From NCBI GenBank assembly GCA_030062745.1, contig CP099841.1, positions 3,968,001-4,032,000 of the forward strand: DNA of 64,000 nucleotides. The letters are read 5' to 3'. Shown here in pieces: positions 24,013 to 34,164 of the stretch. The stretch is from Capitulum mitella. Taxonomy: Eukaryota; Arthropoda; Thecostraca; Pollicipedomorpha; Pollicipedidae. The position numbers were made by a program, and so were the translations under genes. The notes under the pieces are model-generated. The model ran no database searches and was not told the origin of the DNA. It was given only the letters and a program-made list of their open reading frames with translations. Position 1 is the stretch's first letter, and each line of letters starts with the position of its first letter.

Positions 24013-26273
24013 GGGGAGTTTTTTTTTTTTTCCTTTTTAAAAAATTAAATCTCAACACACCTGAAAAGGTAAAAGCCAAAATATCAGGAAGGCATTGCAT
24101 CACTAGCAATGCTGGACTGAAGGGACCACCAGACAATGACAACTACTATTGCAACCAAACCCTTTGAGCCCCCAGAGAAAAAAGAAATAGAGAGAATTTA
24201 ATGACTGAAAATCATTAAAGAGTGATGCCCAAAGTGAGATGACAATTTCTGTGTATCTTTTTTTACTCCAGAACTGTTTTCCTAGACTAATTTAAAACAT
24301 TTTCAAGATAAACATATGTTGTGGGACATGAAAAATGACTACTCAGCAGTTACAAGCTGCAAAATGCTTGGCTGCACTCCCACAGAAATGTCAGCAGTAC
24401 TGCCCCCTGCAATTTCATTCCACTGTGCCTGCTGCAGTTAAATCTTGTTTTGAGATGTTTGATATGAATTTGATTTTTTTGATTTGATATGGAAGAGAGA
24501 TGAGAAGTTTTGAGATGGTGATACTTTACTTTTCCATTTTTCCATTGACCACTTTTGCTATGCATATGATACAGAAGAGGTCATAAACTTTCCTATGAAA
24601 GGATGAAATGGTGACACTACCAGTATGGTTTCTGGAGGAAATGGGGTTGTATTTCACCACAAGCAAATGTGACCAGAATGGGCAGTGCCATCTTGTTTAC
24701 ACTACCTTTGCTCCAAGGATGCCCTTTGTACTGTGTCATGTTTGATGATATCATCAAGGAATGATACCAGAGGCCACAGTCCAACAAACCAATGTTCATG
24801 GGGTGTCATGCTGTACCAAAGGCACAACCCCCACTGGAGGCATGGTACAGGATACTAGAGGCTGTAGGCCAATAAAGGGAGTAATTGGGCTTGGCTCTGT
24901 CTCACAGAGGTTAGGCTGTGTGACTAAATAGGTTAGGTTAGGTTAGGTTAGGTTAGGCATTTAGGTTAGGTTAGGTTAGGTTAAGTTAAGTCAGTTATGT
25001 TGTTTATTATTCATGAAGTTAGGTTGTACTGATGAAGTCATTAGGCCCAAAACACCTTCACCTTGGGAATTACCATTTTTGACCTTATTGCCACAGAGTT
25101 GCAGCAGAAGTCAAACAGACAAGTGGCACAGTGATAGCATTGGAAACACTGTCATTTCCTGGTGCCAGGGAGCACAAAAAAATTTATACTCCAAGAAAAA
25201 TTTTGTACTCAAAAATGGTCATTTGCCCCCCCAAAAAAGATATGGGTATTCCTATTCCAACCAGAGTTTGAAGTTGCCCAGTGTCCCTCCCCTGGTTGAT
25301 GGTTTACCATCCATACTTGGCTGCTGATGTACCCTCAGAACCCAGGCCAGCTGCCTTCCCCACAGTCAACAACTCTGCTGGCCTACCATGTAAACCCAGG
25401 AGACTGGCTTGCCCCTCTCCAAATGGAGCCACTGGATCCTCCCCTTCTGGCCACATATGCTTGCAAAGCACCTAGTTAGTCCATGTTTCTCACATAAACA
25501 CACGATATTTTATACTCCCAAGAGAGAATTTGTACTCTGACACCAGGAAGAAAATCTAGGTTTCCAACACTGCGCAGTGGTCAGCGACAAATGGAGTGGT
25601 GATATTGTACAGGGCAATTTTTCCACTTCCTTCATCTTGGAATGCTATTATGCAGCAACTGAATCCACAAGTATTTGCCCTAGAACCATTTCTTGTATGA
25701 TGTTTGTGCCATTTATGCTGTTTTCACCACCTGGCACAAATATTATATATGGCCTTTGAGATGGCTTATCCAGAAATCCAAAAAAGCTCCAGAACCTAAG
25801 CAATCAAATGCTTTTTATACATCTGCATGACACCTACTGGGTTGTCATTTCACTACAGGACAGTAAATTTATAATTATGTATGGATAGCATATTAAGTGA
25901 CAGACCTTGAGCAACATATCAAAAAACCAGTGCTTGAACAAGCACAGTAATACACACACTATTCAAAACAGTGCTAACAACATGAAACATCCTTCATTTC
26001 ATAGAGTCAAACCCCTTGTGTAACACAAATAGTGCATTCCGTCTCATTGAAAACACCTTACAAACATTCATTTCCATAAAACACTGTCCAAAGAAACAAA
26101 CAGTAATAAACCAAGCCAAAGCCCAAGCCACATACCTGTTTGATATATTCAGAGAGGTAGTCTAAAGTTCCTTTGTCCCCCATCACACCATGGATGATAA
26201 ACACAATTTTGTACCCTTTCACACACTGAGCAAGAACAACACTAAGTATGAAGCTAAAAACTGAGAAACCCAT
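20006..26273 (-). CDS. PPT2: PPT2-like lysosomal thioesterase, six exons found
   Basis: PPT2 is an alpha/beta-hydrolase of the lysosome that cleaves S-acyl thioester lipids. Coding exons on the minus strand: 26136-26273 (ATG, hydrophobic signal peptide of about 20 aa, then [11 protein letters not shown] and [10 protein letters not shown]), 23672-23814 ([32 protein letters not shown]), 22600-22708 ([28 protein letters not shown]), 22013-22179 ([20 protein letters not shown]), 20939-21045 ([18 protein letters not shown]), 20006-20204 ([23 protein letters not shown], stop TGA). Catalytic Ser is in YSQGG, Asp in GGPDD and His in GVPHVLW. Each junction has AG and GT; the donor after 22013 is GTGCGC. 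Phases agree except in two places. The strand before YSQGG (usually VHLxG) is missing, so an exon of about 14 nt was not located. Exon 22600-22708 carries one extra base after LSS, shifting the end that should read PQAGQFG. About 290 residues are visible; human PPT2 has about 300. Confidence 0.9.
20538..20938 (-). repeat. 35-bp minisatellite made of a PPT2 exon end and its 5' splice site
   Basis: Twelve units of 34-36 bp start near 20538, 20571, 20606, 20641, 20675, 20710, 20745, 20779, 20815, 20850, 20884 and 20920; the thirteenth, at 20955, lies in the PPT2 exon itself. On the minus strand each unit reads GGAGTCATCACCCCCTGGCA then GAGCAGGTGAGAGAT, that is the codons for GVITPWQS plus the donor AG|GTGAGA. 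Ten of the twelve donors keep GTGAG, including the true one at 20934-20938; the units at 20571 (GGCGAG) and 20850 do not. Reading past the true donor gives AGG TGA, a stop, so use of any copy further into the intron would truncate the protein. Confidence 0.93.
21057..21345 (-). repeat. 20-bp minisatellite next to the 3' splice site of the same PPT2 exon
   Basis: About fourteen units of CGCAGCGAGACTCAGTGAAT (plus strand), degenerating to the right, start roughly ten bases outside the acceptor AG (21046-21047) of exon 20939-21045. On the minus strand they read TCNCTGAGTCTCGCTGCG and lead into the acceptor sequence TGCGTGCGCGACAG. Confidence 0.88.
23955..24006. repeat. Poly-T tract (52 bases)
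   Basis: Uninterrupted T run in PPT2 intron 1 followed by A6, G4 and T12 blocks. On the gene's strand it is poly-A. No retroposon body was recognised beside it. Confidence 0.95.
24929..24990. repeat. Interstitial TTAGG repeat
   Basis: Six TTAGG units, the trinucleotide CAT, four more TTAGG units and two TTAAG variants. TTAGG is the telomere unit of most arthropods. It lies inside PPT2 intron 1, so it is not a chromosome end. Confidence 0.95.
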
Positions 26274-26299
26274 TAATGAATGATACTTGACTAGGCGCT

Positions 26300-26830
26300 T
26301 ATATAAGACAGAAACTTATACTGCATCGAAAAGAAGAAAACAGGATGAATTTTTAAAACCCAGCTACTGGAAGCTTGAGCTCAGAGATGGCATATGGCAC
26401 TGGAAATCAGAGAGCTCATTAAATCATAGCTAATGCAGAAATAAAACAAATCGGGAAGTCCCTATCGCCAATGTTGCCGATAACTCGTGGGTGGAGACAA
26501 AACTAACCACAAACAACAAACACTGCAGAATACAAATAAAACAAAGATGAGACATCTATGGAGTTATTCCGACGAAAAGATCAATTGTGACAATCAAATG
26601 AAACTGCCGTTAGACTTATACGAAATGAGCAGATTCTTTGAGAAATTCAGGCAAACTTTACGCAATTAAAATATACGTAGTTGTAGACTGAAATTTGATG
26701 GAAAATTTGGATGGGTTTTTTCTACTTTCAAATTATACCCCCGCTTTCCCATAACCCGCATTTCCGCTTGTAATCACGCATCAAAATATTCACATCAAGT
26801 ATCAAAAATAGCTGAATGCAAGATATTGCA
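26300..26830. other. Upstream region of PPT2; no feature resolved
   Basis: The promoter of the minus-strand PPT2-like gene should lie here. No core element could be assigned with confidence. Confidence 0.35.
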
Positions 26831-26833
26831 TGT

Positions 26834-26978
26834 CAGGGCGCGGGAACTCCTCCACAGTTTGCAAGGGGGGGGGGCAGAGAAACATTTTGGGTCAGTTCTT
26901 TTCAGTCAACTCCCAGAGGTTTAATGTTAAATTTCAAGAAAAAGCTGTAGGGCCACCGAACCGCTTCCCGCACCCTCA
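26834..26978. mobile_element. Possible MITE related to the 12894 and 14336 copies
   Basis: Left part CAGGGCGCGGGAAC and right part TTCCCGCACCCT are roughly inverse. The interior has a poly-G run and AATGTTAAATTTCAAGAAAA, resembling the shared core of the other copies. Flanking octamers agree poorly (about 5 of 8), so the ends are uncertain. Confidence 0.45.
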
Positions 26979-27789
26979 TTGTTTGCTGTATTCTTGGTTA
27001 TGTGGAACGTTTAAATTTTACAAGTTTTTCTTTCTTGCTCCTCACCTCCTACAAGTAGCAGGCCTCATTACAGGTTTCTCGCAGCGCAATGCGAGGGAAC
27101 AAAAACTGACTGCCTCTTATGCTTTTTTGCCAGTATCTTTCTAAAGGATAATGATAGAAGACTGCAATGTTGTGTTTCTTTTGCTGGACTTTTAGCGAAT
27201 CTTTTGCACTCTGAAATGCCATAAGCGGTGTGCCACTTTTTCCACGACATCCTGGCGAAGTCAGAAGGCCGGTCGCGTGGCCGATCCATTGTAGGCGGCG
27301 GACGCCCACACGTTTGTTTGGCCACTATGAATGTCTGTGAAGTTAGCAACGAAAACGAAAACGAAATCAGCAACGATGACAGGGACGTAGCCAGGATTCC
27401 GCCCAGGGGAGACCAAATCGGATCAAGGGGGTCCTCGCCAAAGGCGGGTCCAGGATTTCCCAAGATGGGGAGGTGGAAACGAATGGTCAGCGTGGGGACC
27501 CCATTTTTTAGCTCTTCAGATATGAAAATGAAGTAATTTTCCTTTTTACCGTAAGAAATAATGGAAAAAATTCAAACGCGTCACCTTATTTGAGAAAATT
27601 CCTGCGTTTTGTTCCCGAACAAAGTGGACGAAATCTGACAAAAACGGCGAGATTTTAGACGGTTCTGTCCCTCCCTTCGTTTGAAATGTCGTGTCTGTAT
27701 CTGGTCCAGGAGCCCGTCTGTCCCCCGCCCCCCATCCCGTCACTTCTGGGGACTTTTTTGTCAGCTTAGTTTAGGTTCCCTCTCGCAGT

Positions 27790-29400
27790 TAGAGGAGCAG
27801 TTTTGGTGGTCTCTGGCTGTCTGCCGAGCCTCGACCATCTAGTAGTCTCAGGATCCTTTTGAAATTTCACGCGTCTCGCGGGACGTCTCAGACGCTCTTT
27901 TGGCAGTCTCAGGGGCACCTCGGACCTGTGGACAGTCTCAGGGACCCATCTGCCAGTTTCAGGGACGCCTGGGCCATTTCGGGTTCCCTCCTGTCGTCCC
28001 TGGGACGTTTTTGCCGTCTGAGGGGCCCCTCAGGCACTAAAAAAAACGTCTATAGCACTAAAAAAAGGTCTATAAGTCTCTCTCTGCCATGACAGAGGTG
28101 CCTCTTGCAATCCTTAAGGTTCTTTGGCCATTTCAGGAGCAGTCTGGACGTCTCAAGGTCCAGTAATTTCAGGGGTCCCTCTGGTCGTCTCAGGGGCCCA
28201 TATTGCTAGAGACTTCTAGTTAGCAGTCCCAAAGGTCCCTCTCTAGCAGTCTCAGTGGACCCTCTGGTCCTGGGTACCCATTTCATCTTCTCCGGGAAAT
28301 ATTTTTGCCATGTCAGGGGCCCTCTGGCAGTTACTAAAGACCTTCTGGCAATTGCAGGGCCCCTGTGCCGTATCATAGACCCTCTGAACGTCTTCGGTGG
28401 TGCCCATGGCCGTATCAGGGATCTGGGATCCTCTGTTACATGATGTATATCTGGCAGTCTTTTAGGGGTCTTCTAGCCGTAACAAAGAGCTTTTGTTGGC
28501 GCTTCAGGGGCCTCACTGGCAGTCTCAGTGGGACCTTGCCCGTGCCAGAAGCCCGCCTATTACACTCGGGGACCCTCTGGCCGTCCGGCGCCCCCATAAA
28601 ACCCAAATGCCGTCTCAGAGGTCCTCTTATCGTCTTTGCCTCGCAGGGGCCCTGCCCCCTTTTGGGCGGTCTCAGGGGTCATCTGCGGTGTATGGGCCCA
28701 TCTTGCCGTCTCAGAAACTACCCGACCTTCCCGGGGGGTCCTGACAGCATTAAGAAGGTTTCAAAAAGGCCAGTGTAGCCCATTTGTGGCTCCTCTCGAG
28801 GTTGAGAAGGTCACCGACAAATCCCCGTTCAGGGGACCCTCTGGCTGGCCAGGGTCTCTTTGTGCCGTGCTAGGCTCACCCTTTTAAGTTATTTCCGTCT
28901 CAGGTGCCTCTCTGGCAATTTTACCTGTCTCAAGGATTCTTTGCCGAGTTGGGACCCTTGCGTTCCCAGAGCCCCTTGAAGAGTTTCAAGGGACCTTCTT
29001 TCCATCGTAGGGGCCATCTTACCGTGTCAGGGTCTCATTAAACCTCCCGGAGGCCCTCTGACTACATCAAGAACCTTCAGATTTTCACTCACAGGGGCCC
29101 CCTAGGGACTCAGTCCTCATCTTGGCCGTCTCAGGGGCCCTGTGAGCCATCTGAGGGCCTCAGGGACACTCTGCCATGTTGGGACCCTGTTGTGGTCTCA
29201 GAGGCCCTTTGGGAGCTTCAGGGACCCCAATACGTCTCAGAGACCATCTAACCCTCCAGGAGGCCTTCCTGACTGCATGAAGAGCCCGTCAGGTTCTTAT
29301 AAAGAGATCCCGTGTCATCCCGTGTCATCCCAAGTCATCGGTCGTGAAGCTCATACGAGGCCCCTTCGGGGCTCCTTTTAAGTTTGACAGGGGTCCCTTC
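27790..29400. repeat. Degenerate minisatellite, GTCTCAGGGGCCCTCTGGC type
   Basis: Many diverged copies of GTCTCAGGGGCCCTCTGGC, about 30-40 bp apart, fill the inside of the nested element. Open frames rich in GPS or RGP are repeat translations. Confidence 0.75.
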
Positions 29401-29557
29401 TCAGGCCTCAGGGGGGAAGGGGCGATCGTCCCAGTTGTTCCCCCTTTGGATCCCTGGCCCTCGTGATCAGTGGAGCCCCATGTTAAAATTACTATCGGTT
29501 TGTAAAGGTGCCCCGGTCTATACGTCCCGCTGAAGTGTAAAGGGTGGCCCATGCTTG

Positions 29558-29623
29558 CCTGTAAAGACGTTCCTGCCGACCTGGCGGGTGCCTTTAACAG
29601 GTCGGCAGGAACATCTTTACAGG
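29558..29623. repeat. 25-bp inverted repeat with 16-bp loop
   Basis: 29558-29582 and 29599-29623 are complementary at 24 of 25 positions (one G:A difference). It lies in the nested element and would form a strong hairpin. Confidence 0.93.
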
Positions 29624-30284
29624 AAAGCGGGGGACCCTGAATCATCGTTTGGGGACTCCTGTTGGCCAGGAAGCCCCTGTAAGGGGTCCCTGTCGACCTC
29701 TGGAGGCAGGGACAGGGGCCTGCTTCCAGACCAAAGGGAGGTCCTTTCAGAGGCTGACAGGGGCCCTTTATGGGCCGACAGAGACAGACAGGGCCCTCCC
29801 CAGACAAACAGTGAACTCCCCTGCAAGCTAGCAGGGGTCCCTCAACGCTCATTCAGACCACGGGCCCCTTTTCATAGCACACAAGGCCTTCTTGTATATT
29901 TGGAGTACGAATCTTTAGGTTCGTAAGCCTTTTTTAATGCCTAAAATATTGTCATTTTGCTTTAACTATCAGTTTTGGACAGTGTAAGACGCCCTGCGGA
30001 CGCCTCACGCTAATCACAGAACTGGGGCCTTCGCCCTCAGTTCGGCCGCCGGGGGCCCCGCTTGACCTCCATGGGGGGCCATGGCCCCTTTGGCCCCCTT
30101 GGATACGCCACTAAACGATAACATATTTCGACAAAAACACTGCTCGAAGTCATATCGCATCCAGGTATTACGAATCCGAGGTCCGTTTTCACCTGAGTCC
30201 AAAGAGTCAAAGGTCAAGGCCAAATGAAGCATCCTACAGGGATGTCTTAGGTAAAACTTACATACCTTTTTACGAGTAAGTGGC

Positions 30285-31125
30285 CCCACCTATCACTTAG
30301 TGATGTGCTCCAATAGACAGAGCACATTGGAAGTCTAGGCGGATCATCCGCCGGAATCGACCTCAAGGTCAAAGATCAAGGTCAAAACCAGTGTTGAAAA
30401 TGTACGTACGTTTTCACGAGTAGGTGACGCCACATCACTAAACGTTACGCACCAATAGATGGAGCCTCTAGGTGAGTCATCCTCTAAGATTGACCTTAAG
30501 GCCAAAGATCAAGGTCAAAACGAGCGTTGAAAATTTACGTGCCTTTTGCGAGCAGGTGGTGCCACGTATCACTAAGTGATGCGAACCAATAAATAGAGCA
30601 GGTGAAAGTCTAGGTGGATCATGCGCCGAGATTGACAGCAAGGTCAGATGTCAAGGTGAAAACGAGTGTTGAAAAGTTACGAACCATTCATCAGTAGGTG
30701 GTGCCTTCTACCACCACATGATGCACACCAATAGATAGACCACATAAAAATCTAGATTAGTCGTCCGCCAAAGTTGATCCCCAAGGTAAAAAATCAACGA
30801 AAAAACAAGCCTTGAAAACCTGCGTATCTCTTCACGAGTAGGTGGTTTTACCTATAATTAAATGATAGGCGCCAATAAATAGCACACATACAAATTTTGT
30901 TAGGTCATCCGCCGAAAGTTGACCTCAGAGCCAAATGTCAAGGTCAAAACGACCGTTGAAAACCTCCGTACCTTTTTAGGAATAGCTGGGGTTGCTAAAA
31001 CTAACTGCATGATAGGCTAGAAAAGATAAAGCACATTACAATTTTTGTGAGTCATCCGCCGAAAATAACGCCGTCAAAGGTTAATGTCAAGACGAGCGTT
31101 AAAAATTCAGTGCCTTCCTACGAGC
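30285..31125 (+). repeat. Forward array of 135-150-bp units in the foldback
   Basis: GTTGAAAA-type starts at about 30393, 30526, 30669, 30806, 30954 and 31104. A typical unit has TACGTACCTTTTTACGAG, GGTGGCGCCACC, ATCACTAAGTGATG, CACCAATAGATAGAGCAC and CCGCCGAAATTGACCTC followed by AAGGTCAAGGTCAAAACGAG. Confidence 0.85.
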
Positions 31126-31129
31126 AGGT

Positions 31130-32400
31130 GGCGCCATCTATCAATAACCCACCTGTTCGTTAAGACAAAGTTTTCATCGTTCGTTTTCATCTTGGCCTTT
31201 GAACTTGACGTCAATTTCGGTGGACGATCCACCCAGATCTTTCTGTGTTCTATCTGTTGGTGCCCATCGCTTAGTGATAGATGGCGCCACCTATGGTAAG
31301 AAGACATCTAAATTGTCAACACACGTTTTGACCTTAACACCATGAGGTCAATTTCGGAGATGACTCACTTAGATTTTTATATGCTCTATCTGTTAGTGCT
31401 CATCTTTCAGTGCTAGGTGGCGCCAGCTACTCGTAAAAATATACGTAAATTTTCAATATTCCTTTGTAACCTGACATATCTGGTTACACCCTGACATGCT
31501 CACAAAAAGGTTCGTAGTTTTTGAACGTTCATTTTCGCCTTGAACTTTGACCTTAGGGTCAATTTCGCCGAATAACCCACCTAGATTTGTATGCGTTGTA
31601 TCTATTGGTGTCCATCGCGTGGTGGTAGGCGGCGCCCCTAGTCTTAAAAAGGTACGTATATTTTCAACACTCGTTTTGACCTTGACATCTGACCCTGGGG
31701 TCAATTTTGGCGGGTGACTCACCTAGACTGGCTCACCTAGACTCACCCTGACTCACTCACCTGTGCTCTATCTTTTGGTTTGCATCACTTAGTGATAGGT
31801 GGCGCCATCTACTCGTAAAAGGTATATAAATTTTCAACACTTGTTTTAACCTTGACCTTTGACCTTAAGGCCCATTTCGGCGGATAGCCTAGCCTTTCAT
31901 GCGTTCTGTTTTTTGGTTCGCATCACTTGGTGATAGGCGGCGCCACCTACTCGTAAAAAGGTACATAAATTTCCAACGCTCGTTTTGACCTTGACCTTTG
32001 ACCTTGAGGTCAATTTCGGCGGACAACCCACCCAGCCTTTCATGTGCTCTATCTATTGGTACGCACCACTTCGTGATAAGTAGCACCACCTATTCGCAAA
32101 AATGTATGCCACTTTGCAACCCTCGTTTTGACCTTGACGTTTGACCTTGAGGTCAGTTTCGGCGGATGACCCACCTAGATTTCTATGACTGGTGGTCCAT
32201 CACATGGATGGACACCATGTGATGGACACCAACCTAGATTGGTGTCCATCACATGGTTGTAGATAGCACCCCCTTCTGGTAAAAGGTACGTTAATTTTCA
32301 ACGCTCGTTTTCACCTTGGCCTTTGACCTTGAGGTCAATTCAGGCGGATGGCCCCCTTAAACATCATTTAGTGATAGGTGGCTCCACTTATTCGTACAAA
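31130..32400 (-). repeat. Inverted array of the same units
   Basis: CTCGTTTTGACCTTGACC-type blocks recur near 31316, 31454, 31664, 31832, 31973, 32116 and 32297, giving about seven units opposite in direction to the array at 30285-31125. The symmetry centre is about 31125-31135. Confidence 0.85.
32214..32257. repeat. Perfect 18-bp inverted repeat, 8-bp loop
   Basis: ACCATGTGATGGACACCA at 32214-32231 is exactly complementary to 32240-32257, loop ACCTAGAT. It replaces part of one unit in the inverted array. Confidence 0.95.
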
Positions 32401-32600
32401 GGTACTTAAGTTTTACCTAAGTACATCCCTTTAGGATGTTTCATTTCACTTTGACCTTCTACCCTTAAACCTTAGGTAAAAACGGACCTCAGATTCATAA
32501 TACCTGGATGCTATATGGCGATCAAGCGTGTTTTTGCCGAAATGTGTTATCGTTGCTGGTTTCGTTTTCGTTTTCGTTGATAGCTTCATGGACATCCACT

Positions 32601-33839
32601 ATGATCCGTGGTAGAGCCCTAGGATGGCCACTATGTTGCGCATGTAACAGTTTCTGTCGAGCAGCCAGCTACAGGGCATGACAGACCTGTGCACTTGCAG
32701 CCTTAACGGACATGTGGCGTGAGTCAGGCCACTTGAGTCAACCAATATCAAATGATGAACAAAAAGCATTGTGCCCTTTTACTTCGGACTGGTTCATCCG
32801 ATCTTCAGAACTTTTGGGGAAGTGATAAACGTACTTGACTCGAAATGCAAACAGAGTAAGTCGAGTCATTTCAGGACAACCGACTTCAGATATTGAAAAT
32901 GTAACATTTCGTTAATGGGGCACAAAGACATTGGTAAGGGCTGATTATATATGATGAACACGGATGACCCAAAGTACAGGCAAGCTAGTTCATGTTAGCT
33001 GAGGTCATCCAAGTTCAGTTAGTGAAGATGCAACATTCTGTCTTCGTCAGCAGATTTGCCCAAATATTCTAAATAGCATTTTGTGTGGATACGCTCTGTT
33101 TGCTTTGGCTGACTTCGGATGTCCTCAAATGACTTGAACTGTTTATTTAACGAGGGAAATATGGCGTTATCCCAGCTACTGACAACCAGCTAGATTTAAG
33201 TATCCTCCGTCTTCACAAAATTCAGCTGATTTAAACTAGGACAACTCCGCTTTCCGGGACGTACGTTAATCGTACGGACTAAGCTTCCACAAATCCTAGT
33301 CGTGAACGGCTTAGCAGATCTTGAGAAATGAAAAGGTGTTACTTGTTTGACCTCGTCTGACCTCGGCTAACTTGTTCTACGTCATGCAGGTTTAGGAATT
33401 TGTAAGACCTCTACGCCGACTACCTCCTCACAAATTTTCGTTGTATTCGGTTGAATAGACCAGGAGACAGCGTCAGTATTATCACAAGTTATTCCTAGAG
33501 AGCCACCAGCACACGTGTTAACACGCGCACTGGAAGGGGGTCTTTTTGTGCCCCCCTCCCCACTTGTTTTTCTTGAAAATTTCGAGAACGTATCGAAGTT
33601 AGTTGCTGCTACTTTGTGACATTTATGGCAATTCAATAACTCGTCGACTGAGGCAGAAAAATCGAAAATCGGACGGACATTTTTGAGGTTTCAAGCATTT
33701 GAAATCAAGCAAACGACGACAATATCGGATGTTGCTGACAAATGGGAACTTTGTGAAAAGACCAGCGTTCTACCTAAGATTACCGTTTCAACACAGTCAG
33801 GCGACGTCATTCGGGCATAAGTGATGGATGTACCAAGAC
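32601..33839. other. No supported gene
   Basis: AT-rich, non-coding in appearance. Contains scattered TGACC/GGTCA motifs. No family was recognised. Confidence 0.4.
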
Positions 33840-34160
33840 CAAAGTCAGGGGCAATGAGGGTCAAGGTCATCAGACACCAAAATCAATCCGCTTGCGACCT
33901 GATCCAGATTTGCTTCACATGTCGATTTGTATGAAATATTCATTCAAAGACCATAATAAAAACACGTGTACACACACTGATACGCTTACATATACCAGAG
34001 TCAGTCAAGATCAAGGTCATCAAAGGTCAAGATCAAACATATTGCAACCTGGTCGAGATTGGCTTTGTGACATGTCAATTTGTACGAAATATGCATTTAA
34101 AGACTCTACTTAAAACACGTTTGGCACATTGATACTGATATGTATACATATATATACATG
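33840..34160 (+). repeat. Two-copy tandem repeat, about 160 bp
   Basis: 33840-33999 and 34000-34160 share in order a TCAAGGTCATCA block, GCGACCTG(A/G)TC.AGATT, ACATGTC(A/G)ATTTGTA, GAAATAT(T/G)CATT(C/T)AAAGAC and AAAACACGT. They are followed by a TATATACATA stretch. Confidence 0.75.
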
Positions 34161-34164
34161 CGCA

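Larger units (their letters stand above)
22690..26290 (-). other. CpG-depleted 5' gene body of PPT2
   Basis: CpG nearly disappears across 3.6 kb covering exons 1-3 and their introns. Lines 23221-23820 contain a single CpG (at 23577), while 21001-21060 alone contains about ten. Edges are sharp: CpG returns within exon 22600-22708 and just upstream of the start codon. The stretch is AT- and TG/CA-rich, as decay of methylated CpG would produce. Confidence 0.85.
27380..30113. mobile_element. 2.73-kb hAT-like element nested in the foldback left arm
   Basis: Left terminus CAGGGACGTAGCCAGGAT; right terminus reads inwards AGTGGCGTATCCAAGG, an imperfect inverse of the same GGCGTAGCCAGG family. Flanks AACGATGA (27372-27379) and AACGATAA (30114-30121) match at 7 of 8. 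The intact right arm of the host foldback carries the undivided site (TTATCGTT at 32547-32554), which acts as the empty site. The interior is not coding; it holds a minisatellite-like region and hairpins. Confidence 0.88.
27327..32600. mobile_element. Foldback element with long inverted arms (nested insertion in left arm)
   Basis: The left arm begins near 27327 (TGAATGTCTGTGAAGTTAGC, then AACGAAAACGAAAACGAAA) and resumes at 30114. The right arm is its inverse and ends near 32600. After the AACGATAA site the arms correspond for at least 190 bp: 30114-30300 against 32370-32555 reversed, sharing CATCCAGGTATTA, CGAGGTCCGTTTT and TAGGTAAAACTTA. Between the arms are degenerate units of about 135-150 bp, forward from 30285 to 31125 and inverted from 31130 to 32400. 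Without the insertion it is about 2.5 kb. No transposase was recognised, so it is probably non-autonomous. Confidence 0.88.

Noticed and set aside
27849..29000. Plus-strand frames rich in Gly, Pro and Ser as a collagen-like gene
   Set aside because: No Gly-X-Y periodicity; they are translations of the GTCTCAGGGGCCC repeat inside a nested element.
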